DNA of 64,000 nt from Heterotrichella gracilis (Eukaryota; Sar; Xanthophyceae; Tribonematales; Xanthonemataceae). How positions within the stretch are numbered: position 1 is the first letter of the stretch; each line of letters begins with the position of its first letter. Positions 1-11,802 of the stretch are shown in pieces. A program made the translations under genes and the position numbers. The notes under the pieces were generated by a model that did no database searches, was not told the DNA's origin, and was given only the letters and a program-made list of their open reading frames with translations. Location of the stretch: assembly GCA_032358255.1 (NCBI GenBank), contig JAULBX010000559.1, positions 1-64,000 on the forward strand, in the 5' to 3' direction.

Positions 1-167
1 GGGGGGGGGGGCACAGAGGCAGATTTAGTGGGCCACTGGCTTGCACTAGAAGAATGCAATTTAGGGTTACTTGGTAAACAGCTATTGGGGCTGCACAAAA
101 CACCTTACATTGCTGCGGGCAGCAACATGAGGCATGGCTACAGTGTATCCATGGTGCCACTCTCTAC

Positions 168-2050
168 CTCTTGCGCACCTGCTCGGGTGTCTTGTTCCCC
201 AGCCCAGGCACACTCCGCATCACCGCCAGAGCGGCCTTGAACAGCGGGGACAGGTGCACTCCCAGGGATGTGCCTGCTATGATGCCTGGGTGCAGGGAGT
301 AGGCCTTGATGGGCAGACCACCCGCGTCCATCCTGCATGGGCAGGGGTTCAGGTGCCCAATCATTTTGGCATGCCATTGAATTTGCCAAAAATTTGCTGC
401 GGCAGACACCCATCCTTTATTTTAAACTTGTCTGATTCCGTGTTACTCCTCCCGCCTGCTCGTCAGTTCCTATACAGCCCATATACTTTTACGCGTCCCA
501 GTGCAGGGCTCAGCTTGCCGCCCCCCATAGCAATCCCCCCACCAGCGCCCCAGTTCCTTTGCAAACAGCACACCTCTTGAATGCCGCCCCCAGGATACAG
601 AAATGCAATGCCAAGGGCCCCCTACCTGCGTGCCAGCTCCTTCGCAAACAGCACATTGGCAAGCTTAGACTGGCCGTAGCCCTTGAGCGGGCTGTACTTG
701 CGCCTGTTCCAGTGCAGGTCCTGCAGGTCCATGTTGCCATACCATTGGTGGCCCTTGGAGGAGACCACAACCACGCGGGAGGGGTCGTCCTGCGGGGGGG
801 CAAGATTTAGGGTTTAGGGTTTATGATCACTTACCCAAATGTTCAAAATCGTGCGAAGTACTACCTAGGAGTTAATATGCAATACATGCATCAGCGCACC
901 TGCGATCCATACCACAGCAGCATATCCTAAACCCTAACTTAGGGTTTCCCTGCCTGCGCACCTGCGCGCGGTAGCCCAGCAGCGGCAGCAGCAGCTGTGT
1001 GAGGTAGAAGTGGCCATGGTGGTTGGTGGCCATCTGCTGCTCCCACCCCTGCTGGTTGCGCGTGAGGGGGGGCGCCATCACCCCCGCATTCAGCACCAGC
1101 AGGTCCAGGCGCTTGTAGGTGGAGAGGAAGGAGTCGGCAAACTGCTTGATGCTGGGGAGGTCGCAGAGGTCGAGGGCAGCCACCCCGATGGTGCCCTTGC
1201 CCTGCGCGGTTAGGGTTTAGGGTTTGAGGATCGGAATTCAGGGTTTAGGGTTGAAGGCGGCCACCCCGATGGTGCCCTTGCCTTGCCTGATTAGGGTATG
1301 TGGTTTAGGTGCAGGATGAGGGTGTGGGGTCTCGATGGCGCACTTGCCCTGTGCGTGCAGGGTTAGGGTTTTGGTGAACTGGGTGGGGCATGGTTCAGGG
1401 CGAGGTGGCGTGTGGGTAGGTGGGAGTTGTGGCGCGTAGTGGTGTGTAAGGATGGTTGGGAGGAGCGCAGCACACAGGCATTTGGCTGTTGGTTGGTTGG
1501 CTTGCAAAGAACGCAGTAACCAGCAGGCAGGTAGGCGTTAGTCATGAGCTACAGGGTCCACGGTGTCTTGCTGACACCACCCCAGGTGGAAGAACTACCT
1601 TGATATGTGGCGCCAGACTGTCAGCAACTGCTTGGCCTGCAGATAGGTTCCTGCTGGTGAGCAGGACGTGTGCGCCGGCATAGGCAAGCGCTCGAACAGT
1701 TTCAACTCCGATGCCCCCATTTCCGCCTGTGACGATAGCCACTTTGCCTGCAATGCACACAGAAAGGGGCTATTAAGGCCCAGGCTTACGGCCCATGCGT
1801 GTACGAGGTGGTTCGGTGGCCAAGGGGGTATGTGGCCTGCAGCGCTTTCAAACCAGCGCTGGTCATCGAGACACACATGCATGCATGCACGTGGGGCAGA
1901 TGCCAGTAAGACCGGAAGTTAGGCACGTCGGTGTGAAGCGCAGTGTCCACGTTTACCTGTTAGATCGACGCCCATGAGGGCTTGCAAGGCAGTCGACTTG
2001 GCCCCCAGCTTACTGTGTTTCTGTACTGCCCCGTGCACGGCACGACCCAT
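168..2050 (-). CDS. Short-chain dehydrogenase/reductase (retinol dehydrogenase/WWOX/TIC32-like), 3' end missing
   Basis: NAD(P)-dependent oxidoreductase of the classical SDR fold; the substrate cannot be told. Exons: 2050-1957, 1747-1599, 1201-962, 789-626, 332-168 (phases close; 270 residues plus two bases). The start is the ATG at 2050, giving MGRAVHGAVQKHSK ahead of the Rossmann strand. Visible motifs are the cofactor loop TGGNGGIG, LVLNAGV (the NAG motif), the catalytic serine in VVVVSSKGH and the YGQSK (YxxxK) catalytic pair, then the SLHPGII loop and KTPEQ. The family usually continues some 40-50 residues past KTPEQ. Here a stop follows at 164-166 unless the GAG|gtagag junction at 168 is a splice donor, so I think the last exon lies beyond the window edge. 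Intron 3 holds degenerate copies of the exon 3 border and telomere-like repeats. Confidence 0.85.
806..823. repeat. Interstitial telomere-like TTTAGGG repeat in SDR intron
   Basis: Two and a half TTTAGGG units lie just beyond the acceptor of SDR exon 4, inside the intron. They are too short to be a working telomere. Confidence 0.8.
1208..1360. repeat. Degenerate copies of SDR exon 3 border plus TTTAGGG units
   Basis: On the plus strand the exon 3 start reads ccgatggtgcccttgccctg near 1186-1204. An almost exact copy lies at about 1266-1286 and a worn third copy at about 1333-1350, separated by TTTAGGG-type units. Only the first copy is the exon; the others are intronic. Confidence 0.7.
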
Positions 2051-3205
2051 GGTGCTGACGATCAGCCGATCTGCTAAAAGGCCCACCAAGGCTGTGGGCT
2101 GTCAAAACGCGCACTTCTACGCTCTTATTGTTCAAGGCAGTATAAGGTATTCAGGTGTTGCTTTCCCCCCCCATCGTGCAGCTGCTGCCTCGAGAACGCC
2201 GTCAAACCTTCGTGCACGTGAAGGTGGTCTACAAACTGAAGTGACGTGGTCTACAACGCTTGCTCACAGTTCCCTCACAGCTGATGCCTTGAAGTTAAAC
2301 GCTGTGAAAGCCTTGCACAACCACTGGAGCTACTCACGTTTAAGGCAGCGCTGCCGAAGGTTTGCAAGTTGAATGACGATTTTGGAGGCTTGGTATGCTG
2401 ACAATAGTGACGCCTTCCTTTTGGTGACGTCACGGGCCCTGTGCGTCAGCATTTTGAATCTGGCATTAAATGCCACAGAAGTTTTGGCAGAAGTCAGGTA
2501 ATTCTGAAGGCATTAGTCAGCCTCTGCACAGATGGGCTTTGTTTCTGCTGGCAACCTTGGTCTTAGTGTGACAGGCCTGAAACTGAGCATAGTGATGTTG
2601 TTAAGTGTGGAACTACAGCCGGACTGAACTCATGCACCAGTGTGTATAACAAAGTGGGCCACCAGGCGCAGCTGCTGGTTACAGAGCATTGGGACACGAC
2701 CGCCAGGTCCAGCGCAGTGCTTTTGCCCCAAACACACCCTCCGGTAGCTACTGGGTACCCCCTCATGCGACCTCCATGCATCTGCCAGACTCCATGCATC
2801 TGCGGCGCAGTCGGGTGCTCGTGCTCGTGTGGGCGTGGTGTGGGCCCCCACCATGCATCGCATTTTGAATGTGTGCCCCCCCTTCATATCTGCTTCATGT
2901 ATCCCCCTTCATGCTCCTGCATCAGCTGCTGGTAACTCTCCCCCCCTCACCCCCTTCCCCCCGCATCTACCGGACAATTCCAGTTCCCCTGCCTATTCTA
3001 GTCCCCCTGCCGATTGCCACGCCAGCTATGCCCCGCCACATCGCGATTGTGTCCCCCCCTTCATATCCCCTGCAACTCCCTCCGCATCACGATCGTGCAA
3101 CCCCTCATCCCCCTGCCTGTCCTATGCCGAGAGTATCAGATTCAGACAATCAAATGATTTATCTGACTGATATCCTTCTCTCCACACCACAATTGCGGCC
3201 CCCGG
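2051..3205. other. Intergenic: SDR promoter side and DnaJ-TPR 3' side
   Basis: Both neighbours are on the minus strand. The part near 2051 should hold the SDR promoter and the part near 3205 the 3' UTR of the DnaJ-TPR gene. About 2860-3200 is pyrimidine-rich with repeated cccccttcat-type phrases. I see no gene here. Confidence 0.6.
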
Positions 3206-6200
3206 TCAAGCCCCCCGCATCTGCTCCGCATCATACTTGTGCCTCTGGAGGGGGTCCATAAGCGTCTCATACGCCTCCTTCACCTGAGAATTGAACACAT
3301 ATATATTGGACGGGACCTGAATAAAATGCGCTAAGAAGGGGAATTCCGTATGATAGCAAGACCACCCCAAAATGGAGGACAGATGGGAGAAACAGCACTT
3401 CGCTGAAGCAGAAAACCTTGCCAATAGGGTTCCGCGTAGGGTTCCATAAAAATGATTTAAAGGGTAACGTCTGGATTAAAGGGCGACAATTGGTTCAAAG
3501 GGCCGATTGCTGTAAAGGGGCAGTTGAGACGATGCCGAGGCAGGCGACAGACAGGTGAGATGGGTGCAGGTTTCACCTGCTTGAACTTCTCCTCCGCCAG
3601 CTGCCTGTCCCGCTCACAGCCCTGTGTCCACTTGTCTGGGTGCCACTTGGCGGCCAGGCGGCGGTACGCCTGCTTCACCTAGAATAGTGCAAATAGTAAC
3701 GATTTTGCGTTTGCATACATTTCATTTATTTAAATCCACCTCACAAGATGCAAATTTAAGGAGCGGGATCTATTTACGCCAAGACCACTCAGGGTAAACA
3801 CACAGGAAGCAGAGGAGCTAGAAAACGAGCAGCAGACAGGTGCTAATTCTGAAACAGTGCACAGGAAGACACTGGACAAGACCCTGCCGCCTAACTAAGG
3901 TATACCTGCTGGTGTGTGGCGTCAGCTGGGACCTGTAGCAGGCCGTAGTGGCCACGCTTGCCCAGCACCTCGGAAACTGCCTGCAGGGGACAAGTAACTC
4001 GATTCAGGAATGATAAAAGGAGAAATGTTTGTGACAATAAGATAAATGATAAGATAAATACTGCAGAGGAAGCGTGAAGGGCCGTGGGCTAGAGATCCAT
4101 TGTGCCACTTTCTTTTGATTGGTGGAATCAGAGGTACGTATATTCCTGGCAGCATGCCGGCAATCATGCCTGCACAATATTTCTGGCAGCATACCAGCAA
4201 TCATGACTGCACCCTACATCTTCCATCCAAACCCTATAACCTATACCCTACAAATGTCACTCACCTGCTTGTGCCGCCGGTCCCTTGACCCCAAGCACAG
4301 CCCCTCAGCCTCCTTTCCTGAGCTCAGGCCCTGGGAAACTAAACCCTAAAGATAAAACTCTATACCCTAAAAACGTCCCTCGACCCCAAGCACAGCGCCG
4401 CAGCCAGCTGAGCTCAGCAAGAGACCCTAAACCCTATCTTAAACCCTAAACCCTAAAACCATCGCTCACCTGCTTGTGCCGCCGGTCCCTCGACCCCAAG
4501 CACAGCGCCGCCGCCTCCTGCAGCAGCTCAAACAGCCCAGGGTGGCCAGGCGCAACCTTCTTCACCCGCTGCAAATCCATGAAGCTATCTGTGAACGCCC
4601 CCATCTCCTTCTTCACATTCGACCTTAGCAGGTAGCACGTGGTGTTGCCCGGCTCCAGGTCCAGGGCTGTGTCCAGGTCTTTGAGGGCTTCCGCAAAGTC
4701 GCCGCGGCCGATGTGGGCGGTGGCGCGGATGTGGAGGAAGCGCGCTGCCAGGCCGGTGCATGTGCCAGGTGGCAGCAGCTTGAGGGCTTCGCAGCAGTGC
4801 TCGGTGGCGTAGCGGTACAGGCCTGCAGGTGGGGGACAATCCCTAAACTTAGAACTCAGAACCCTAAACCCTAATGTTACAGCAGCGCTGGGTGGCGTAG
4901 CGGTTTAGGCCTGCAGAGGTGGTGGGCAGGTAGGGGTAGCCATTCAGGGATGTAGGGTTATTGGACATGCTCCAGCCTGGAAATGCGCTGCATGAGCATT
5001 GGACACATTAGTGTATGCAGAGTGGCGAATGGCCTGGGGGATGCCATGCTGATGCTGATGCGCAGCAGAAAAAGGAGGGAGAAAACATGGCACCCCCTAA
5101 TCCCCCCTAATCCCCCCTAATCCCTCCCTGGCCACGCACCCTCCTCCAAGGTGGCCTCCGCCTCCGTCAGTATCGCGTCCACCTGCGCCAGCCTGCGCCG
5201 CAGCACCACGCACTTGCCGCACGCCGCGTTGCGCTGCAGCGCTGCATCCAGGTACTCCAACGCGTGCTGCAGCTGCCCCCCCCGCCAGCTGGCCTCCGCC
5301 TGGAGGTACAGCTTGTCCACCCCCTCGCACAGGTGCTCGCACGCGTCTGACGCCTCGGAGTACCTCCGGCACAGGATCAGGGCCTGCGCGGCAGGAATGC
5401 GTTTCCTCTAGAGCAAGCCTTGCGTACCCACAGAGAAATCACTTGGCCTGGCGCACCAACATGTTGTCAGTTACCAAAAAGGCATTGAATTTATTACTGG
5501 TTAGTATTTTACAATTGCATAGATTTCCTTTGCACCACAGATGGCACGATGCTGCTCTGCCAAATTGTTGTTTGGATGTATGGACCGTCCAACGCACCTC
5601 AGCCAAAAAGCACCTCGTCGCCTGAAGATCCGGGTTAGCCCGCAGCATGTCATGCGCTGCAAGTAGGGTCTCAGCGGCTTGGGACTCCACCACCCTCTCC
5701 CAGGGCATGGGGGGCCTGTCCCCGGCCTGCGCAGACGCATGCTCCGCAGCAGTGGCAGCAGCGGCGGTGGCTTCCTCAGCAATGGCTTGCTCAAGCCCAT
5801 CCTGTAGGTGGGTGGGAAGTGGAGAGTGTGTGTGGGGGTCAAGAGGCTGATTTCTTTGCTGCAGCAAACCATGGTGGGCATGTTGCAGAGCATGTAGAGG
5901 TGGCAATGTTTATGGTGTGCCATCGGCGGTGCAACCCCCTAATGGTGCCTGGGGTCCAGGTAAGGAGCGATTTACTCCTGATAAAGTGTTTGTCAATCCG
6001 CAGCTGCCCGCACGCATGGTTTAAAAGCATGGAGTAGTGCTGTACCAACACCAATTTGAGCTAGAAACTTGTGGTTTATGGTTTACGCCGATTTGAGTTT
6101 AGGGCAGCGCCGCACCAATGCCGATTTGAGCTTGGGGTTCAGCACCAGTGCCTTCTCAAAGCACTCCCTGGCCTCGGTCCATCGTTTGAGCGCCAAGCAC

Positions 6201-7262
6201 GCCTTGCCCCCCCGCAGGTGGCCCTTGAGGTACATCACGTCCCTTTTCACGGCCTGGCGGGCATCCTCTACCGCAATGCCGGGCCTGTCCAGGTGCAGGG
6301 CTGCTGCTGCTCGGTTACAGTGGTAGCCTGGCCGCTGCGGGTTGAGGAGTAAAATGTGATTTTAATGCAAATACACGCATCTGGCTTTCGTGCAGGATTG
6401 CTTGTAAGGAATAATCAGGAAAATTTACGGTAATTTATGCATTAAAACACATTAAATTAATTAAAACATGCAGCCTGTCCTTGACCATCGTTGGTGATGG
6501 AAGAGGGGTTGGGGTCAAGAAAGACACTGTCCTCCTTATGGAAGCAAGGTGACGCAGAGAAAGGCATTGCCGTCTTGTGCAGTGCTTCCCTTACCTGAGG
6601 GTTGAGGCGGATGGCCTCGGTGTAGTGGTCAAAGGCCGCGCTGTACTTGCCTGCCTTGAACGCCTCTGTGCCTAGGTCGTTGGCACTGCAGTGTGGGAGG
6701 GCCGTGTGCGGTTTTGCTCTGCTGCTGTGGGTGGTTCGGTGGCGCAAAAGTTGATTGCACTGGGTTTTGTTTCCAGCTCACAGGCACAGGTATGCAGTGG
6801 CAGTGCAAATGCCTACAAAATGCAGCCTTGAGGAACAGAGCAGGTGCACCATCTGATTTCACATACAGCTAGTGTGCAATTCTCAGAGACCCCTTGGGTT
6901 GCGTTGGGCTCCCTTCTCGCTCATGCCTGGTGGGGCGCAGATGTGCTTCAACTGCCAAAACCAGTGCGCATGCGTGCCTTTCCTCACCTTTCTGCACGCT
7001 CCGCGTCATACTCCCCGTCCGCCCACCAGGGCGTTTCGGCCTCGTTTGCCTTTTGTTTCCTCCACAGCTCGTCCAGTGCAGCGGTTTCCTGAGCCATGCG
7101 GTTGAGCAGCATAACCACCTCGGGGTCTTTGTCCAAGCCAGCGCACCGCATTTTCCACTCGAAATCGATGTATTTTTCATAACGCCAGCTTGCCGCTGCC
7201 TCACCCGGATCCTCCACAGGCACTGGCACCAGCTCAGCAAACTTGCCATTAGCTAATGCCAT
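3206..7262 (-). CDS. TPR-DnaJ co-chaperone (DNAJC7-like)
   Basis: Predicted cytosolic HSP70/HSP90 co-chaperone: TPR repeats bind chaperone C-termini and the J domain stimulates HSP70 ATPase (family knowledge). Nine exons: 7262-6988, 6685-6595, 6334-6116, 5801-5598, 5383-5140, 4822-4470, 3980-3906, 3678-3577, 3283-3206; phases close to 546 aa. TPR units are readable at residues ~92-195 (AFKAGKYSAAFDHYTEAIRL; CNRAAAAL; ALKRWTEARECFEKALVLNP), ~264-345 and ~345-430 (GDFAEALKDLDTALDLEPGN). The J domain is C-terminal, from about H473, with HPD at 500-502 and the end at KYDAEQMRG, which is the DNAJC7 order. The N-terminal ~90 residues have no recognised domain. The start is the first in-frame ATG of exon 1. 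Several introns carry copies of exon borders. Confidence 0.9.
4258..4540. repeat. Three copies of the DnaJ-TPR exon 6 3' border with CCCTAAA tracts between
   Basis: The exon end with its donor (plus strand ctcacctgcttgtgccgccg at about 4465-4484) recurs in the intron at about 4259-4280. The following phrase ccccaagcacagc occurs three times: near 4290, 4383 and 4494. Tracts of CCCTAAA, for example 4425-4460, separate the copies. Only the copy at 4470-4540 is the exon. Confidence 0.8.
4800..4930. repeat. Duplicated acceptor side of DnaJ-TPR exon 6
   Basis: The phrase ggtggcgtagcggt followed by caggcctgcag occurs at about 4804-4827 (true exon border) and again, slightly changed, at about 4891-4915 in the intron. 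CCCTAAA units lie between. Confidence 0.7.
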
Positions 7263-8144
7263 GGCGGGCAGTGGTACAAAGACAGAAGCGAGCTAGTGGT
7301 TTTTACGTCGCCTTACAAAGAAGCAGCGGTGAAATTTTGTTTTCATAGCGGCATGATGGTAAAGGGTGGCGTTCCTGGCAGGCAGCTCTGCACATTGCGA
7401 AACGGTGGCATGCAAATGCCGTATGCATGGCCTGCACACGAGTTTGTGTTTCACGTTGATGACGCTGCCCAAGCTTCCGTTCAAGATAACCAGAAACTGG
7501 AGACCATACCCACCGTTTCCCTCAACAGATGGGTGACTTGAGGCACAAAAATGGGCATTGGGCTTGGGCTCGAGGTTTTGGGGACCTGAAACGTTTTTGG
7601 CAATCCCAGCTTGTCGCAACTTACGGAATTTCCTTTATAAAGGATGCAAAGCCTTTGCCAAAGGTCTGTCTGCCTGTACTGCGCCCCTGTCTTCTAGCCA
7701 ATCTTGCGCTTGTAAAAGCTGCTTTGCAACGCCTGTTAACATTAACGGCTGCCTGTGCACAGCCGTGAGGTACGCCATATGCATGCATTGACAACGCTGC
7801 TCCTCCTTGTCGTAAAGGCTTAGTTCGAACCCATGCAGTGCTTGAAACACACGAGGTGCCGTGCCTGTGCATGCCAAAACTTCTGTGAGCCGCAAAGGCC
7901 TCCACCTTGAGTGTAGACTCTCCAGTGAAACGATGCCTGTGACCCCTTTGAAACAGTCGCGACAGAGGCCCGCAATTCGATACCATACAACCGTTGCACT
8001 TGCTTGCAAGCTAGTCTGTAACGTCCTTCTCTCCTGCTTGCAGATGTTGCAAAGACTTGTGAGGGGGTCAAGCGTACCATGGGTATAACCTAGCCAGCAA
8101 AGCAAGTGTCATAAGGCAGGCCACAAAGCAGACAGACATACACC
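7263..8144. other. Intergenic, divergent promoter region
   Basis: This lies between two divergently transcribed genes (DnaJ-TPR leftward, membrane protein rightward), so it should hold both promoters. An unspliced 156-codon frame runs through it on the minus strand (8105-7635), but it matches nothing I know and looks chance. Confidence 0.5.
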
Positions 8145-9012
8145 ATGAAGGAGTACACAGCTGTAGAGGTCGACGAAAAAGGCAGAGCTGTCAAGAAGCC
8201 ACACCGCTCTGACTGCTTCCTGGGGTGTTGCCGGTTCCTCAACGCCATCACAGCAACATGCGCGACCTTGTGCATGGTAGCCTTCGGAATGGCTATCCAC
8301 GGGAACGACAACGGAGAGATTCCCAAGCAACTCAAGGTACAGGAGCCACCACTCTGCTGCTTGCCCGCACCATGTCCATTACCCCACCAGCGGTCACCAG
8401 CACTCAAGCTGACTTGGGCACTTGTGCTTGCAGGACCCTGAGCTGTTCAGCCAGCAGCTGCTGCGTGTGTTTGGAATAGTGTTTGCTCTCTTGGCGGTGT
8501 TGACCGAGACCGAGTGGGAGCGGTGGCTGGTCAGTGTGCGCATTCTGGACAGCTGGGTGGGCAGGGGCGCATTCCAGACCTTTGTGTCCATCCTCACCTT
8601 CTCGATGGCACGGGCAAAGGGAGAGCAGGACTTCCACAAGTCCCTGGACCTGTACCGCACCATTGCCAGCGTGTCCCTGCTGTCCTGCAGCGGGTTCTAC
8701 CTCATTGGTGGAATCCTGTGCTTTGGTGCTCTGAAACGAGGTGCGTCAACAGTACGCCTGACCCAGCAACTGGGCTGGCCCTGCACTTGCTTGACTAGAA
8801 GCACGGAAGCTGTTGTGTAGGAAAAGCTGCTTTTAATCCGGTACATGAGCACTTGCTGGGGTGGCACTTCCAGTACTGACCCACCCTTGCTTGCCTGTGC
8901 AGCGCGCCATCGGAGGGAGGTCGAGCGCTTGCTTGTGGAGCAGCATTTGGAGGACATTGAAAGGAAACGAGAAGAGCTCAAGGGGTTGCTGGCAGCCTAT
9001 GGGAAAGACTAA
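8145..9012 (+). CDS. Four-helix membrane protein, possibly COPI-associated/TVP15-like
   Basis: Exons 8145-8336, 8434-8740, 8903-9012; phases close to 202 aa. ATG at 8145 is preceded by a purine-rich acaccATG context. Hydrophobic stretches are seen around residues 33-52 (ITATCATLCMVAFGMAI), 73-90 (LLRVFGIVFALLAVL), ~105-118 (AFQTFVSILTF) and ~140-160 (SVSLLSCSGFYLIGGILCFG). A charged, probably coiled C-terminal tail follows (RREVERLLVEQHLEDIERKR). The short size, four helices and basic/acidic coiled tail resemble COPI-associated Golgi membrane proteins (TVP15-like), but I saw no decisive motif. Alternatives are any small tetraspan protein. Confidence 0.75.
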
Positions 9013-10013
9013 CACCATGGGCACTTGTCAACGCAGGCCGCCCTCCTGCCCTGTGTACCATGGCACACTGCTTTGCGCACCTTACAATGAATTTGACTCC
9101 GTTAGTAGCTCCCAGCTGCGATTTTGCCGGGCATGTTTTCTGTAGCACCCGATCAGGCCACGGTTGTCACCTTGTGTGGCCAACCATGTCCAGCTAAGGT
9201 GCTGCCCACCATCTTCATACCAGTGACTATTTAATAAACTGTATATGTTATTGACATTGTCGATTACTCCACTCGCACATGTGACTTCAGAGCTGTAGCA
9301 TTGCGTATTTCCCATGCAGCTGGCAACTGCTTGGTTTGCAGCAGCCCACAACGAGGTTGTCACCATAGACATCGTTGTCTCTTAATCACTGTACTTTGCA
9401 CTGTCCTTGCAGCCTGCATTGCTATTGCTGCTATTATCTGTTAATAAAACCCTTGTAATATCCACATCGCTGAATGCAAGCAAGCTTGATCAACCTAGCT
9501 TTGTGGAGCAAATTCACCGGACTTAAGCTGGCATAGGCCAACGTCTTTGGCTGGCAACGCCGGTCTGTCGGTTGTGCCGTTTTGTCAACAGTCATGCCGC
9601 AGGGATCTGTGTCCTGTTCTGACAATGAGTGGGGGTGGTCCCACCCTGAACGCTTCACCTCTGGGCGCCGCTGGGCATCTGGCCACAACCATACCAATGT
9701 GCCAATCGTCGACCACCCTTGTATACCTGTGCAAAGCGCGCGATAACCCAACTTGCAAGGCCGGCTTTCTACCAAAAAACACAAGTTCTCGTCCGCACAT
9801 GTGACCCCACTGAAAGTGTTGTTCACGTGGGCGCTGGCAGCCGAGTTTCGGTGCGTTGCGGCTAGCCTAAACCAGTACTCAAGCTCAGGTGGCTTATCTC
9901 CCCTCCCTAGCTGCGTCTTGTCCCTGAATCAGCAGCGACGCACGGCAACTTCGTGGTCTACTGTGTGTGTATTGAGTAACAACCGAGCTGACGGTTCCAA
10001 AGTGCCCACCCCG
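9013..10013. other. Intergenic between tetraspan gene and TPI
   Basis: It should hold the 3' UTR of the upstream gene and the promoter and 5' UTR of the TPI gene. A TGTAA, the usual green-algal polyadenylation signal, lies at 9454-9458. The TPI reading frame stays open upstream to about 9753 but has no ATG there, so I treat that part as untranslated. Confidence 0.6.
9454..9458 (+). terminator. Possible TGTAA polyadenylation signal
   Basis: TGTAA on the coding strand about 440 bases after the tetraspan stop codon. The motif is short, so chance is possible. Confidence 0.3.
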
Positions 10014-10934
10014 ATGGCAGCCCTGATAGGTGCACCAAGCTTCTCAGGCCTCAGTGGCCTGGGGAGCAACGCATCTGGCAGCATCCAGCAGCAATTTGGC
10101 CTCAAGTGCCGTGTGCCTTTCCTCTCCGCCACCAAGCGGACCGCCTCCCGGACCGCCGTCTCCGCCCACGCCGATGGCAGGTTCATCGTCGGTGGCAACT
10201 GGAAGTGCAACGGGTCAGTGGCGCAGATCAAGGCCCTTGTAGCAGACCTCAACGCGGGAGACATACCCTATGATGTGGACGTCATCGTCTCCCCTCCCAC
10301 CATCTACCTGGGCTTGGTCCAGTCCTTGTTGAAGCCCCCATACAAGCTCGCTGCGCAGAACTGCTGGACGGGCAAGGGTGGGGCGTTCACCGGGGAGGTG
10401 TCTGCAGACATGCTGGCAGACATGATGGTGCCCTGGGTCATCATTGGCCACTCGGAGAGGCGCTCGCTGTGCGGGGAGACCAACGAGGTGGTGGGCACCA
10501 AGGTCAAGTACGCATTGAGCCAGGGGCTCAAAGTGATTGCCTGCATTGGGGAGACGCTGGCACAGAGGGAGTCCGGGGACATGTTCAGCGTGCTCAGCGG
10601 CCAAATGCAGGCCATCGCGGACAACGTCGATGACTGGAGCCAAGTGGTGATTGCCTACGAGCCTGTGTGGGCGATTGGCACTGGCGTGGTGGCCACACCA
10701 GACCAGGCCCAAGAAGTGCACCACTACCTGCGCCAGTGGCTGAGTGACAAGGTCTCCCCCCAGGTGGCGCGCAGCGTCAGGATCCAATATGGGGGCTCAG
10801 TCAACGACAAGAACTGCGTGGAGCTGGCCAAGAAGGAGGACATTGACGGTTTCTTGGTGGGGGGCGCGTCCCTCATTGGCTCAGCCTTCATCACCATCTG
10901 CAACTCCCAGAAGCAGGCGGCCTTGACAGCCTAA
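10014..10934 (+). CDS. TPI: Triosephosphate isomerase, chloroplast form
   Basis: Interconverts dihydroxyacetone phosphate and glyceraldehyde-3-phosphate in the Calvin cycle/glycolysis. A single exon of 306 aa from the ATG at 10014. The first ~53 residues are Ser/Ala/Arg-rich with no acidic residue before the start of the barrel, which fits a plastid transit peptide. The mature enzyme starts around [13 protein letters not shown] with catalytic Lys64. IIGHSERR supplies the catalytic His, [11 protein letters not shown] the catalytic Glu, and RIQYGGSV and LVGGASL the phosphate-binding loops. All catalytic residues are present and length is normal. Every other well-supported gene here has introns and this one has none. 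Confidence 0.97.
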   Translation: MAALIGAPSFSGLSGLGSNASGSIQQQFGLKCRVPFLSATKRTASRTAVSAHADGRFIVGGNWKCNGSVAQIKALVADLNAGDIPYDVDVIVSPPTIYLGLVQSLLKPPYKLAAQNCWTGKGGAFTGEVSADMLADMMVPWVIIGHSERRSLCGETNEVVGTKVKYALSQGLKVIACIGETLAQRESGDMFSVLSGQMQAIADNVDDWSQVVIAYEPVWAIGTGVVATPDQAQEVHHYLRQWLSDKVSPQVARSVRIQYGGSVNDKNCVELAKKEDIDGFLVGGASLIGSAFITICNSQKQAALTA

Positions 10935-11802
10935 GTGCAGTTCCAGCACAGGCAGCAGCACCAGAGACACAGACATGTTCATCCAATTGCAGCTGTTGCA
11001 CAGTCGGGGGGGTTGCCAGTGTTGTTACCCATGGCATTGGTGGGGCGTGCTCCTCCTCTCCATTAGCGGTGTTTTGACTTTGAATCCACTTCAGAAGCAG
11101 TTAGTGCTTCGCCCTGCGTTGCCTTTGATGGCAATCTCATGACTAGATTGCTGACCGGTGTTCATTTATTTCCAGTATGATCACAGTGTGTGAGGTTTGT
11201 GAGGCACAAATTTTATGCGCTGTATACTTGCGGTCAGCTGCAACGCCCTGCTGTGAGTGCTCTCAAGTCCTTTGTTGCACTGTGAAACTACTCTCTTGCA
11301 ACTTGTTTATTGTCACGTGGGGAACAAGGCATTTGTTCACAGCACACTATCATCGCTACAGCTCACACCGTAGTTCCTTACTTTATGTCCGCTAGCAAAC
11401 ACACGGGACCTCACTATCCCTGACAGTTTTCCCATGTTCAGCCAGGGACACCCTGTTATATAGCAGCTGTTGTAACAAGCCACACCAGTTCGCGCGCTGT
11501 TCTTTCAACCTGGTTGCACCGCAACGAGGCTTGTCCCTCAAGACGCAGGCGCTGCCTGCGCCTGGATCGCCATGCCATCTGATTAAAACTGCTTCCAGAA
11601 CACTCAGTAATGCTCATCACAATGCACTCAAGCAAGAGAACGATGGTATAAGCCACAAATGACACTGAGTCTCCAGCCACAACACACTGGGTGTGTTCCA
11701 GCTGGCTAAGCACTAAAAAGTGAATCCAAAATCTTTAAGGCAAAGCAGGGGAAACGTGGCCTCGTCAAGCAGTGTCAAAACAGGTCACTCTCGGTGATGA
11801 TG
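10935..11802. other. Intergenic, convergent 3' ends of TPI and Obg
   Basis: This holds the 3' UTRs of two convergent genes. TGTAA occurs at about 11470-11474 on the plus strand. I see no gene. Confidence 0.55.

Noticed and set aside
1-11. Run of eleven G at the window start
   Set aside because: A short homopolymer at the window edge gives no basis for a biological call and may be an assembly artefact.
7635-8105. 156-codon open frame on the minus strand between the DnaJ-TPR and tetraspan genes
   Set aside because: No recognisable motif; Cys/Gln/His-rich chance-like composition; it sits in a divergent promoter region.
9753-10013. In-frame extension of TPI upstream of the ATG at 10014
   Set aside because: It contains no ATG; the ATG at 10014 already gives a good transit peptide.
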